NCBI RefSeq assembly: GCF_019039035.1
Contig: NZ_JAHNZT010000018.1
Coordinates: 62,001 to 126,000, forward strand
Length of the DNA: 64,000 nt
Origin: Citreicoccus inhibens
GTDB lineage: Bacteria; Myxococcota; Myxococcia; Myxococcales; Myxococcaceae
Direction: 5' to 3'
The position numbers were made by a program, and so were the translations under genes. Under the pieces are notes generated by a model. The model was not told the DNA's origin. It was given only the letters and a program-made list of their open reading frames with translations, and ran no database searches. This document shows positions 36,401 through 46,700 of this stretch, piece by piece (the stretch's first letter is position 1; each line of letters begins with the position of its first letter).

Positions 36401-37401
36401 GCCAGTCCCTCGGGGGCACCCACGTCGCGCCACGCACGGAGCTGGAGCAACGGCTCACGCAGGTGTGGGAGGAGGTGCTGGGCACGCGGCCCATCGGCGT
36501 GACGGATTCGTTCTTCGCCTTGGGCGGCCACTCGCTGTCCGCGCTGCGCCTGCTGTCACGCATCCGAGGGCTGACGGGCCGAGCGCTGCCGGTGGCCACC
36601 CTCTTCGAGCACCCCACCGTCGAGACGCTCGCTGCGCACTTGCGGCACGCCTCGCGCGAGGTGTCTCCGCTCGTGGAGCTGCGCGGCGGCGCGGCGCACC
36701 CGCCCTTCTTCTGCGTCCACCCCGTGGGCGGCACCGTGCTCAGCTACGCGGAGCTGGTGCGCGCGCTCGGCCCCGAGCGGCCTCTCTATGGTCTCCAGGC
36801 ACGCGGCCTGGAGGGCGAGGCCGCGCCGCTGCTCACGATTCCAGCGATGGCCGAGCACTACCTCTCCGCGGTGCGCGCACGCCAGCCCCATGGCCCGTAC
36901 CTGCTCGGCGGTTGGTCCATGGGGGGCTCCATCGCGTGGGAGATGGCCACGCGGCTCACCCAACAAGGAGAGCAGGTCGCGCTGCTCGCGCTCATCGACA
37001 CCTATGCGCGACCTTTCGCCGAGGGACAGACGCCCGACTTGGAGCGGGAGCGCAGCCGCTTCGGCGCGCTCTTCTACGAGGACCTGCTGCGCGCCACCGG
37101 GCGCTCGCCCAGCGACACCGAACCGCTCCAGTCCCTGCGCCATGTCTTCGAGGCGAACCTCATGGCCGCGTGGACCTACGAGACGCCGACGTACTCCGGC
37201 CCCGTGCTGTCGTTGGAGTCCAGCGCGTCACCGCGCCCCCACGAGTGGGAGCACGTGGCCACGGGCCCGCTGGAGGTCCACGTCATCCCCGGCGACCACT
37301 ACTCCATCCTCCAGCCCGGGAGCGTGGAGGTGCTCGCGGCGCATCTGCGCGCGGCCTTCCCACGCGCCTTCCTCTCGCGGAATAAACGAGATAATTCTTA
37401 A
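33409..37401 (+). CDS. Single-module NRPS: C-A-PCP-TE
   Basis: A 1330-residue protein. The condensation domain has HHIVGDAWS near residue 170 (HHxxxDG with Gly replaced by Ala). The adenylation domain has YTSGSTGRPKGIVMSH near 644. Its specificity positions read by eye as D-V-Q-F-I-A-Q-V-V plus the invariant Lys, close to the proline set (DVQFIAHVVK) except Gln for His. The carrier has GGHSL near 1039. The thioesterase has GWSMG near 1168 and GDHYS near 1295. There is no epimerase. It resembles the last module of the big NRPS and may be a separated copy of a terminal module. Confidence 0.92.
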   Translation: MTLSSPSEAWDVQDSDGTRTRAARARRAPPLTVIPREGPLRQSFAQERLWFLSRLDAGGFSYNIAFFARLVGPLDADALEQALRALWLRHESLRTTFGEEGGQPVQRVAPVPDTVLVTETLSEYASPEALRERAEQEAQRPFDLERGPVFRATLVKLAPDAHALLLAQHHIVGDAWSLGVLARELAALYGALTQGAEPRLAPLPVQYADFARWQRDWLEAGARDEQLSWWIQRLAGVSPVLALPTDRRRPPVQTFRGASFRTHLPAGLTEALQRCARAEGVTLFMTLLAAYQVLLARYSGQEDIIVGSPISGRVRRELEGLIGFFVNTLPLHTRVAPQDTFHTLLGRVREHCLGAFANQDVPFEHIVDAVQPTRDLSRTPLFQAMLTLQLGFPELTLPGLASEELDFEPGFAKFDLTLFMRETPQGLVNFWEYNTALFDEDTVRRMAANHVRLLEAVVAHPEARLGTLPLLSDAERHRLLVEWASRRDDSFAPDLIHHWVQAQVLRTPHAEAVTDGTHTLTYAQLDARANQLAWHLRALGVPPLGTVGLCLERASLDMPVAVLATMKAGAAFLPLDPNLPGERLALMLEDTGAPVVLAHAGPARALPATLQARVVRLERAAEELATRPARTPSVDISPEAPCYFVYTSGSTGRPKGIVMSHRAVGNMLGWLLQRAVNPTATTLQFASLNFDVSFQEMFGTWCLGGRVLLVSTETRRDPTALLHHLLRHGVERLFLPFVALQSLADAALSEERLPPLNEVITAGEQLQVTPALVSLFERLPGCVLENQYGPSEAHVVTAWRARGAPSTWPSLPPIGEPIPNLQVLVLDDHGQLSPIGVPGEVHVGGASLAHGYHGRPDLTADRFVPSRFGTTPGARLYRTGDQARWLADGTLEFLGRRDGQVKLRGFRIELGEVEAVLRAQPGVKDAIVVVREDSPGARRLVGYVVLPASAWEPESLRAALARRLPEYMLPSALVRLDVLPLMPTGKVDRKGLPVPALSQSLGGTHVAPRTELEQRLTQVWEEVLGTRPIGVTDSFFALGGHSLSALRLLSRIRGLTGRALPVATLFEHPTVETLAAHLRHASREVSPLVELRGGAAHPPFFCVHPVGGTVLSYAELVRALGPERPLYGLQARGLEGEAAPLLTIPAMAEHYLSAVRARQPHGPYLLGGWSMGGSIAWEMATRLTQQGEQVALLALIDTYARPFAEGQTPDLERERSRFGALFYEDLLRATGRSPSDTEPLQSLRHVFEANLMAAWTYETPTYSGPVLSLESSASPRPHEWEHVATGPLEVHVIPGDHYSILQPGSVEVLAAHLRAAFPRAFLSRNKRDNS

Positions 37402-37442
37402 ATTCGTAACATTCAGACATCCGTGCACTCAAGGAGCAACCC

Positions 37443-37712
37443 GTGAGTACCGACACCGTCCTCCGCACGTCCATGGAGCAGAAGCTGGCCGATTACTGGC
37501 GCGACTCATTGGGGGTGGAGGTGGTGAGGCCGACGGACCACTTCCTGGAGATTGGCGGCAACTCGTTGCTCGCCACCATGTTGGCCAACCGCATCGAGGA
37601 CGAGCTGGGCGTGCAGGTCTCCATGGTGGACCTGTTCAACACGCTGGAGCACGTGGCCTCGCTCTGCGAGCAGCTCCTGCAGGAACAGGGCGGCTCGGCC
37701 CCCGCGGCCTGA
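37443..37712 (+). CDS. Free-standing carrier protein (PCP/ACP)
   Basis: An 89-residue protein with GTG start and AAGGAG 6 bases upstream. FLEIGGNSLLATMLANRI is the phosphopantetheine site, with the Ser in GGNSL. It is predicted to accept the starter acid from the ligase at 31683 and offer it to the first condensation domain of the following NRPS. A role as a carrier for the released amino acid is the alternative. Confidence 0.9.
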   Translation: MSTDTVLRTSMEQKLADYWRDSLGVEVVRPTDHFLEIGGNSLLATMLANRIEDELGVQVSMVDLFNTLEHVASLCEQLLQEQGGSAPAA

Positions 37713-37789
37713 GCACGCGAGCGCGCCGGAGGCACCTCTCGCGCGCCTGACCGTCCCTCTCCCCTCTCTTCCACATCCCGAGCCGCGCC

Positions 37790-40700
37790 ATGAACGAGCA
37801 CCCTGGGTCCCCGCTCCCGCGAGACACGCAGTCGGCTGGCGCGCTCGCGCCGGCGGCGCCCCCGCCCAAGCCCGCGCGTCGAGCCCCGCCCGTCGTCCCG
37901 GTGTCCCGCCAGGGCACGTTGCCGTTGTCGTTCGCGCAGCTCCGGCTGTGGTTCATCGATCAGCTCGCGCCGGAGAACTCCTCGTACAACGTCTCGTACT
38001 TCATGCGGCTCACGGGCCCGCTGAACGCGCCCGCGCTGGAGCGAGCCTTCGTCGCGTGGGTCCAGCGACACGAGGCCCTGCGCACCCACTTCGAGGAGGT
38101 GGATGGCCGTCCCGAGCAGCGCATCGCGCCGCACCTGGACGTGGCGCTGCCCGTGGAGGCGCTCGACGCGACCGGGGCCGAGGACGCGGCCATCGCGCTG
38201 CGTCGGTTGGCCGAGGCGGAGGTTCGCCGGCCCTTCCAGCTGAAGCAGGGCCCGATGTTCCGTGCGCGGCTGATCCAACTGGCGCCGCAGGTGCACGCGC
38301 TGCTCTTCACCGTTCACCACATCATCTGCGACGTCTGGTCGCTGGGCTTGATGGAGCGCGAGCTGAAGGCGCTCTACGTGGCCGCGCTCGCGGGCGCCGA
38401 GCCCACGCTCCCACCGCTCACCGTGCAGTACGCGGACTATGTCGCGTGGCAGCGCGAGTGGATGCGTGGGGACGTGTTGGAGGGGCAGCTCGCCTGGTGG
38501 AAGGCGCAGCTCGCGGGCGCGCCGGCCTCGCTCGACCTGCCCACGGATCGCCCGCGACCTCCAGTGCAGTCCTCGCGCGGTGCGCGCTACCGCGTGGCCC
38601 TGCCCGCCACTCTGTCCACCGACCTCCAGACGCTGAGCCGCAAGGAGGGAGTCACCTCCTTCATGACGCTGCTCGCGGGCTTCCAGGCCCTGCTCGCGCG
38701 CTACAGTGGCCAGTCGGACATCGTGGTGGGCACGCCCATCGCGGCGCGAGGCCGGCGCGAGTTGGAGGGCGTCTTCGGCTTCTTCGCCAACACGCTGGCG
38801 CTGCGCGTGGAGGTCTCCGGCGAGCAGGACTTCCGCACCCTGCTGGCGCAGGTGCGCAAGGTCTGCCTCGGGGCCTACGCGCATCCGGATGTCCCGCTGG
38901 AGCAGTTGGTGGAGGCGCTCCAGCCCGTGCGCGACCTGAGCCGCACGCCGCTGTTCCAGGTCATGTTCATCCAGGAGAGCGGTGCGTCCGCGCTCCAGCT
39001 CCCCGGCGTGGCCGTGGAGGAGTTGGAGTTCGAGCCGGGCGTGTCGCGCTTCGACCTCGCCGTCTTCATGCGCGAGACGCCGGACGGAATCCGGAGCTGG
39101 TGGGAGTACAACACCGACCTCTTCGACGAGGCGACCGTGGCGCGCATGGCCGCGCACTACGCCCGGCTGCTGGAGGGCGCGGTCGCGCAGCCGTCGCGTC
39201 CGCTGGCCTCGCTGCCGCTGCTCTCCGAGGCAGAGCGTCACCAGCTCCTCGTCGAGTGGAATGACTCGGCGGTGTCCGTGCCTCCCGCGCCGGGCGCGCA
39301 CTCCCTCTTCGAGGAAGCGGTGCGCCGCGCCCCGGGCGCCATCGCGGTCCGCTTCGAGGAGACCACCCTCACCTACGACGCGCTCAATCAGCACGCCAAC
39401 CGACTGGCGCACCTGCTGCGCGAGCATGGCGTGGGCCCGGACGCGCCCGTCGCGCTGTGCGTCGAGCGCTCGCTCTCGCTGCCCATCGCGCTGCTCGCCA
39501 TCCTCAAGGCCGGTGGCGCGTATTGTCCGCTCGACCCGGCCTATCCGCCCGAGCGACTGGCCCTCATGCTCCAGTCCTCGCGCGCGAAGCTGCTCCTCAC
39601 GCAGCGACACCTGGAGCCTTCGCTCCCGCGCGACGTGGCGCCGGTGCTCCTGCTGGACGATGACGCCCCGGCACTCGCCGCGCAGCCGGGCACCAACCCG
39701 GCGCCCATCTCGGGCCCGGATCACCTCGCCTACGTCATCTTCACCAGCGGCTCCACGGGCGTGCCCAAGGCCGTGGCCATGCCGCACCGCCAGCTCCTCA
39801 ACCTCATCCACTGGCAGAACCTGCGCTCCACCGCGCCGCGCGCACGGACGCTCCAGTTCTCCGCGCTCAGCTTCGACGTCTGCTTCCAGGAGCTGCTCCC
39901 CACGCTCGTGGCGGGGGGCGAGGTCGTCCTCCTCACTGACGACGTCCGCCGCGATACCCACGCGCTGCTGCACCTGCTGCGCGAGCGCGCCGTGGAGCGC
40001 CTCTTCCTCCCCTTCGTCGCACTCCAGCACCTCGCGGAGGTGAGCGCGGAAGAGGGCCTGCTGCCGCTGCACCTGCTCGAAATCAACACGGCCGGCGAGC
40101 AGCTCCGCCTCACGCCCGCGCTGCGGCGGATGCTCCGCGCGCTGCCCGCGTGCGCCCTGGACAATCACTACGGCCCCACCGAGACGCACGCGGGCACCGC
40201 CTTCATGCTGCGCGGCGCGCCCGAGTCGTGGCCGGACCTGCCGCCCATTGGCAAGCCCATCACCAACGCGCGCATCTACCTGTTGGACGCGTACCTCCAG
40301 CCCGTGCCCCTCGGCGTCCCGGGCGAGCTGTACATCGGCGGCAAGCAGCTCGCGCGCGGCTATCTCCACCGGCCCGACCTCACCGCCGAGCGCTTCCTCC
40401 CGGACTGCCACGCGCCCACGCCCGGCGAGCGCATGTACCGCACGGGTGACTTCGCCCGCTTCCTCCCGTCCGGGGACATCGAGTTCCTCGGCCGCCGCGA
40501 CGCGCAGGTGAAGGTGCGCGGCTATCGCGTGGAGCTTCACGAAGTGGAGGCCGCCCTCTCCGCGGTGGAGGGAGTCCAGGACGTGGCTGTCGTCGCCCGC
40601 GACGAGGCGGGCCTGGGCAAGCAGCTCTTCGCCTACGTCGTCCCGAAGCCCGGCATCACGCTCGACACCGCGACGCTGCGCTCGGCGCTCAAGGGCCGCC

Positions 40701-43700
40701 TGCCCGAGTACATGGTGCCGGCGGCCTTCACGACCCTGGCCGCCTTCCCTCTCACGCCCAGCGGCAAGCTGGATCGCAAGGCGCTCCCCACACCGGTCCT
40801 CGCCTCGGACGAGGAGTCCTTCGTCGCGCCGCGCACGCCCGTGGAAACTGCGGTCGCGTCGCTCTGGGCCCAGCTGCTGCACCTGCCGCGCGTGGGCGTC
40901 AGCGACAACTTCTTCGAGCGCGGCGGACACTCGCTGCTCGCCACCCAGGTGGTGTCGCGGCTGCGCACGCGCTTCCTCGTCGACCTGCCCCTGCGCGCCC
41001 TCTTCGAGCACCCCACCGTCGAGGAGCTGGCCCACCATCTCCAGTCCCTGGTGGGTCCGCAGGCGTCTGCTTCAACGTTGCCGCCCGCGCCCCCCCTCGT
41101 CGCGAAGCCGCGCACGGGTCCCCTCCCGTTGTCCTTCGCGCAGCAGCGCCTCTGGTTCATCCACCAGTTCGACACCGCGTCATTCGCGTACAACCTCCCG
41201 CTGTTCCTCCAGCTGCGAGGCCCGCTGGACGTTGGCGCCCTGGAGCAGGGCTTCTCCTCGCTGATTCAGCGCCACGAGGCCCTGCGCACCACGTTCACCC
41301 AGGTCGACAGTCGCCCCGTCCAGGTCCTCTCTCCCGTCGTCGACTTCGTCCTTGCGTCGCGGCGCATCGACTCTTTGGACGAAGCGCTCCGGCTCGCGGA
41401 GGAGGAGGTCCGCCGCCCGTTCGACTTGCGCCAGGGACCGCTCGTTCGCGCGTCGCTGCTCCAGGTCGAGCCGCACCACCACGTCCTGCTGATCACGCTG
41501 CATCACATCGTCTGTGACGGCTGGTCGCTCGATGTCCTCCAGCGCGAACTGGCCGCCTTCTACACCGCGTTCTCCCAGGGCCAGCCGGCCCCCGTCCTCC
41601 CTTCGCTGTCCGTCCAGTACGCCGACTTCTCCCGGTGGCAGCGCGAGTGGTTGACGGGGACCGTCCTCGACTCGCTCCTCGCCAGTTGGAAGCAGCGCCT
41701 CGCGGGAGCACCTCCCGCGCTGGAGCTGCCCACGGACCTGCCTCGCCCGCCCGTCCAGTCCTTCCGAGGCGCGCACCTGCCCGTCTCGCTCCCGCCTGAG
41801 CTGTCGGGCGCGCTGGATGCGCTGTGCCGCCAGCACGGCGTCACGCCCTTCATGGCACTGCTCGCGTCCTTCCACGCGCTGCTCTCGCGCTATTCGGGCC
41901 AGGACGACATCGTGGTGGGCGCGCCCATCGCGGGGCGCACCCAACCGGAGCTGGAGCCGCTCATCGGCTTCTTCGCCAACACCGTCCCGCTTCGGCTCCA
42001 CCTGCCGAACGGCACGACCTTCGCGCAGCTGCTCGGCCGCGCCCGCGAGGCCTCGCTCGCCGCGTTCGCGCATCAGGAGCTTCCCTTCGAGCAGCTCGTG
42101 GACGCGCTCGGACTGGAGCGGGACCTCAGCCGCACGCCGCTGTTCCAGGTGATGTTCGTGCTCCAGAACGCGGCCACCGCCACGCTGGAGCTGCCCGGCA
42201 TCACCGCTTCGACGCTCGACGTGGAGACGGGGATGTCGAAGTTCGACCTCACCCTCTTCGCGCAGCCGACGCCCACGGGCCTCTCCTTCCTCTGGGAGTA
42301 CAACCTCGACCTCTTCACGCGAACGACCGTCGAGCGCATGGCCGACCACCATGCGCGACTCCTCGCCAGCGCGCTCGCCCGGCCCGACAGCCGCATCAGC
42401 GACCTGCCCTTGCTGTCCGAGGCCGAGCGCCACCAACTCCTGGTCGAGTGGAATCGCAACGAGGCCGACTTCCCGCGCGACGCCACGCTGCACGGCCTGG
42501 TGGAAGCCCAGGTGCGGCGCACGCCGGACGCCGTCGCCGTCATCAGCACGGAGAAGCGGCTCACCTACCGCGAGCTGGACGCGCGGGCGAATCAGCTCGC
42601 GCATCGGCTGCGCGGAATGGGCGTGGGCCCAGAGGTCCGAGTGGGCCTGTGCGTGGAGCGCACCGCGGACATGGTGGTGGGCGTCCTCGGCATCTTGAAG
42701 GCGGGCGGCGCGTACGTCCCGCTCGATCCGAACTACCCCAAGGAGCGACTGGCATGGCTGCTCCAGGACGCTCGCGGCCCCGCGCTGGTGGCGCACTCGC
42801 GCCTGCTGGCCACGCTGCCCGAGCACCCCGCGCCCGCCGTCTGCCTGGACACCGACCCCGAGCTGCCACACCAGCCCGAGCACGCGCCCGACGTGGAGGT
42901 GCTGCCAGAGAACCTCTCGTACCTCATCTACACATCGGGCAGCACGGGCCGGCCCAAGGGCGTGGCCATCGCGCACCGCAACGCGGTGGCTGTCATTCAA
43001 TGGTCCCTGGACACCTATGACCGCGCCGCGCTGCAAGGCGTGCTCGCCTCCACCAGCCTGAACTTCGACATGTCGGTGTTCGAGCTGTTCGCACCCTTGT
43101 CGTGCGGCGGCAGCGTGGTGGTGGCGCGCAATGCGTTGCACCTCGCCGAGCTGCCCGCGGCCCACGAGGTCACCCTCATCGACACGGTGCCCTCGGCGAT
43201 GGCGCTGCTCGTCCAACAGGGCGCGGTGCCACCCCACGCGCACATCGTGAACCTGGGAGGCGAAGCCATTCCCGGCACGCTCGCGCGCCTCGTGTACAGC
43301 GTGCCCACGGTGCACAAGCTGTACAACCTCTACGGCCCCTCGGAGGACACCACCTTCTCCACGGTGTCGCGGGTAGGCGTGGAACGAGAGCCCGACATCG
43401 GGCGACCGCTGTCGAACACGCGCGCCTACCTGCTCGATGCCCAGCTCCAGCCCGTGCCCGTGGGCGTCGTGGGAGAGTTGTACCTCGCGGGCGAGGGCAC
43501 CACGCGCGGCTACCTCCTGCGGCCCGACCTGACCGCGGAGCGGTACATCCCCGCGCCCTACGGGCCGCCGGGCAGCCGCATGTACCGCACGGGCGACCGC
43601 GTGAAGTACCGAGCCGACGGCGTGCTCGAGTACCTGGGCCGCGCGGACTTCCAGGTGAAGATTCGCGGCTTCCGCGTCGAGTTGGGAGAGATTGAGACCG

Positions 43701-46700
43701 CGCTCCGCGCCCACGACGCGGTGAAGGACGTGGTCGTCGTCGCCGTGGATGAAGGCGTGGGCAAGCGACTGGTCGGCTACGTCGCGCCCAAGCCTGGGCA
43801 CACGCTCGACGCGGCCGACCTGAAGACGCGGCTGCGGCAATCGCTGCCCGAGTACATGGTCCCCGGCGCGCTCATCGTCCTGGACGCCCTGCCGCTCAAC
43901 CCCAACGGCAAGGTGGACCGCAAGGCCCTGCCCGCGCCGGAAGCCGCCCTCGACACCCGCGAGTTCGTGGCCCCCCGCACGCCGCTGGAGCAGGTGGTGG
44001 CCGACATCTGGGCGCCCCTGCTGGGACTGTCGCGACTGGGCGCGGAGGACAACTTCTTCGACCTGGGTGGCCACTCGCTCATGGCCACCCAAGCCGCCTC
44101 GCGCCTGCGGGAGACGCTGTCGATCGACTTCCCCGTGCGCCTCCTCTTCGAGGCTCGCACTGTCGAGGCGCTCGCCACTCGACTGGAGGACGTGCGCCAC
44201 GAGAACCAGCCCGCGCGCCTGCCGCCGCTCGTGCCGATGAAGCGCAGCCAGCGCTCACCGCAGTCCTTCGCGCAGCAGCGCTTGTGGTTCATCGCGCAGA
44301 TCGACGCCACGGGCCACGCGTACCACGTCCCCATGTTCTCGCGGCTGCGGGGCCCGATTGACGACACCGCGCTGGAGAAGTCGATCGCGCTGATCGTGCA
44401 GCGGCACGGCGTGCTGCGCACCGTCTTCACCGAGGAGAACGGGCAACCCCTCCAGCACGTCCTGCCCGCGATGTCCGTCGCGCTCCAGCGTGAGACGTTG
44501 AGCCTCGCGGAGGGCCAGGATGTGCCCCAGGCCATCCGCGCCCGTGCCGAGCGAGCGATTCGCCAGCCGTTCGACCTGCGCCAGGGCCCGCTGCTGCGGG
44601 CCATTCTCGTCCGCGTGGACGCGGAGGACCATGTCCTCCTGTTCGCGTTCCACCACATCATCTTCGATGGCTGGTCCATCGACGTGCTCTCGAAGGAGCT
44701 GAGCGCCGCGTACACCCACTTCGCGAACGGAGCAGAGCCCTCGCTTCCGCCGCTGCCCATCCAGTACGCCGACTATGCGCAATGGCAGCGCTCCTGGCTC
44801 CAGGGCGACGCGCTCGACTCCGACATCGCCTGGTGGAAGCACCAGCTCGCCGGCGCCCCTCCCATCCTGGAGCTGCCCACCGACAGGCCCAGGCCTCCAG
44901 TCCACTCCTTCCACGGCGCCAACATCCGCGTCCCGCTTCCCTCTCCCCTCCACTCCTCCCTTCTCCACCTCGCGAGGCAAGAGGGCTCCACCCTCTTCAT
45001 GTCTCTCCTCGCCGGCTTCCAGCTCCTCCTCTCGCGCTACTCCGGCCAGGACGATGTCGTCGTCGGCTCGCCCATCTCCGGCCGCAATCGTCGCGAGGTC
45101 GAGGGCCTCCTCGGCTTCTTCGTCAACACCCTCGCCCTTCGTGCGCAACCGGCCCCGGACTCGTCCTTCCGCCTCTTCCTGCGCCACGTCCGCGAAGCCT
45201 GCCTCGGAGCCTTCGCACATCAGGACATCCCCTTCGAGCAGCTCGTCGATGCGCTCAAACCACCTCGCGACCTGAGCCGCACCCCGCTGTTCCAGGTCAT
45301 GTTCGTCCTCCAGGGCGCGGCTTCACCGCTCTCCCTGCCGGGTGCCCCGGGCGAGGAGTTCGCCTTCCAGACCGGCGTCTCTCGCTTCGACTTGATGCTC
45401 TACGTCCGCGAGACGCCTCGGGGCCTGGAGGCGTTCTGGGAGTTCAACACCGCCCTCTTCGACGAGGCCACGGTGCGCCGCATGGCGGACCACTACGTCC
45501 GCCTCCTCGAAGCCGCGACCACCCAGCCCGACTCGCCCCTCTCCCGCCTCACGCTCCTCTCCCAGCAGGAGCGCCACCAGCTCCTCGTCGACTGGAACGA
45601 TGCCCGTCCGGAGGCTCCGCGCCTCATCCACCACCTCGTGGAAGCCCAGGCCGCGCGCACGCCCGACGCCGTCGCGGTCACCCACGGCTCGGACTCCCTC
45701 ACCTACGCGCAGCTCGATGCCCGCGCCAATCAGCTCGCGCACCACCTGCGTGCGCTCGGCGTCTCGCCTCTCGACACCGTCGGCCTCTGCCTGGAGCGCT
45801 CCAGCCTCGACATGCCCGTCGCCGTCCTCGCCTCCCTCAAGGCTGGCGCCGCCTATCTCCCGCTCGACCCGTCCTATCCCGCCGAGCGCCTCGCCTTCAT
45901 GCTCGAGGACACGTCCGCGCCGATGGTCCTCGCGCACACCCTCTTCGCCGCGTCACTCCCGTCCTCGACGCAGGCCCGCATCGTTCGCCTCGACGAGCAC
46001 GCGGCGGACATCGCTCGCTGCCCCACGCATTCGCTCGCGTTGGAGCTGTCCGCCGAGATGCCCTGCTACGTCATCTACACGTCGGGCAGCACCGGCAAGC
46101 CCAAGGGCATCGTCATGCCTCACCGGGCCGCGTCGAACATGCTGACGTGGCAGCTGCCGCGCAGCCGGCAGCCCACGGGCACCACGCTTCAGTTCGCCTC
46201 GCTCAACTTCGACGTCTCGTTCCAGGAGCTGTTCGGCACCTGGGGCTGCGGCGGCACCCTGCTGCTCATCACATCCGAGCTGCGGAGGGATCCGCCGGCC
46301 TTGCTGCGCCACATGGCGCGGCATCAGGTGACCCGCCTGTTCGCGCCCTTCGTCGCGCTCCAGGCCCTCTGCGACGCCGCCACGCACGAGGCGGAGCTGC
46401 CGCCGCTCACCGAGCTCATCACCGCCGGTGAGCAACTCCAAGTGACGCCCGCGCTCGTCGCCGTCTTCGAGCGATTGCCCGAGTGCAGCCTGGAGAACCA
46501 ATACGGTCCCTCGGAGACCCACGTCGCCACCGCGTGGCTCGCGAAGGGCGCACCGAGAACGTGGCCCGCGCTGCCCCCCGTGGGCGTGCCCATCACGACC
46601 CTCTCGGTGTACATCCTCGACGCCTCGGGCGAGCCCAGCCCCATCGGCGTGCCGGGAGAAGTCTTCATCGGCGGAGAGAGCCTGGCCCTGGGCTATCACG

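Noticed and set aside
21804-37712. Catecholate siderophore cluster (EntE-like ligase plus EntS-like MFS)
   Set aside because: No isochorismate synthase, isochorismatase or 2,3-dihydro-DHB dehydrogenase is present, and no receptor is nearby. The ligase lacks a clear DHB signature.
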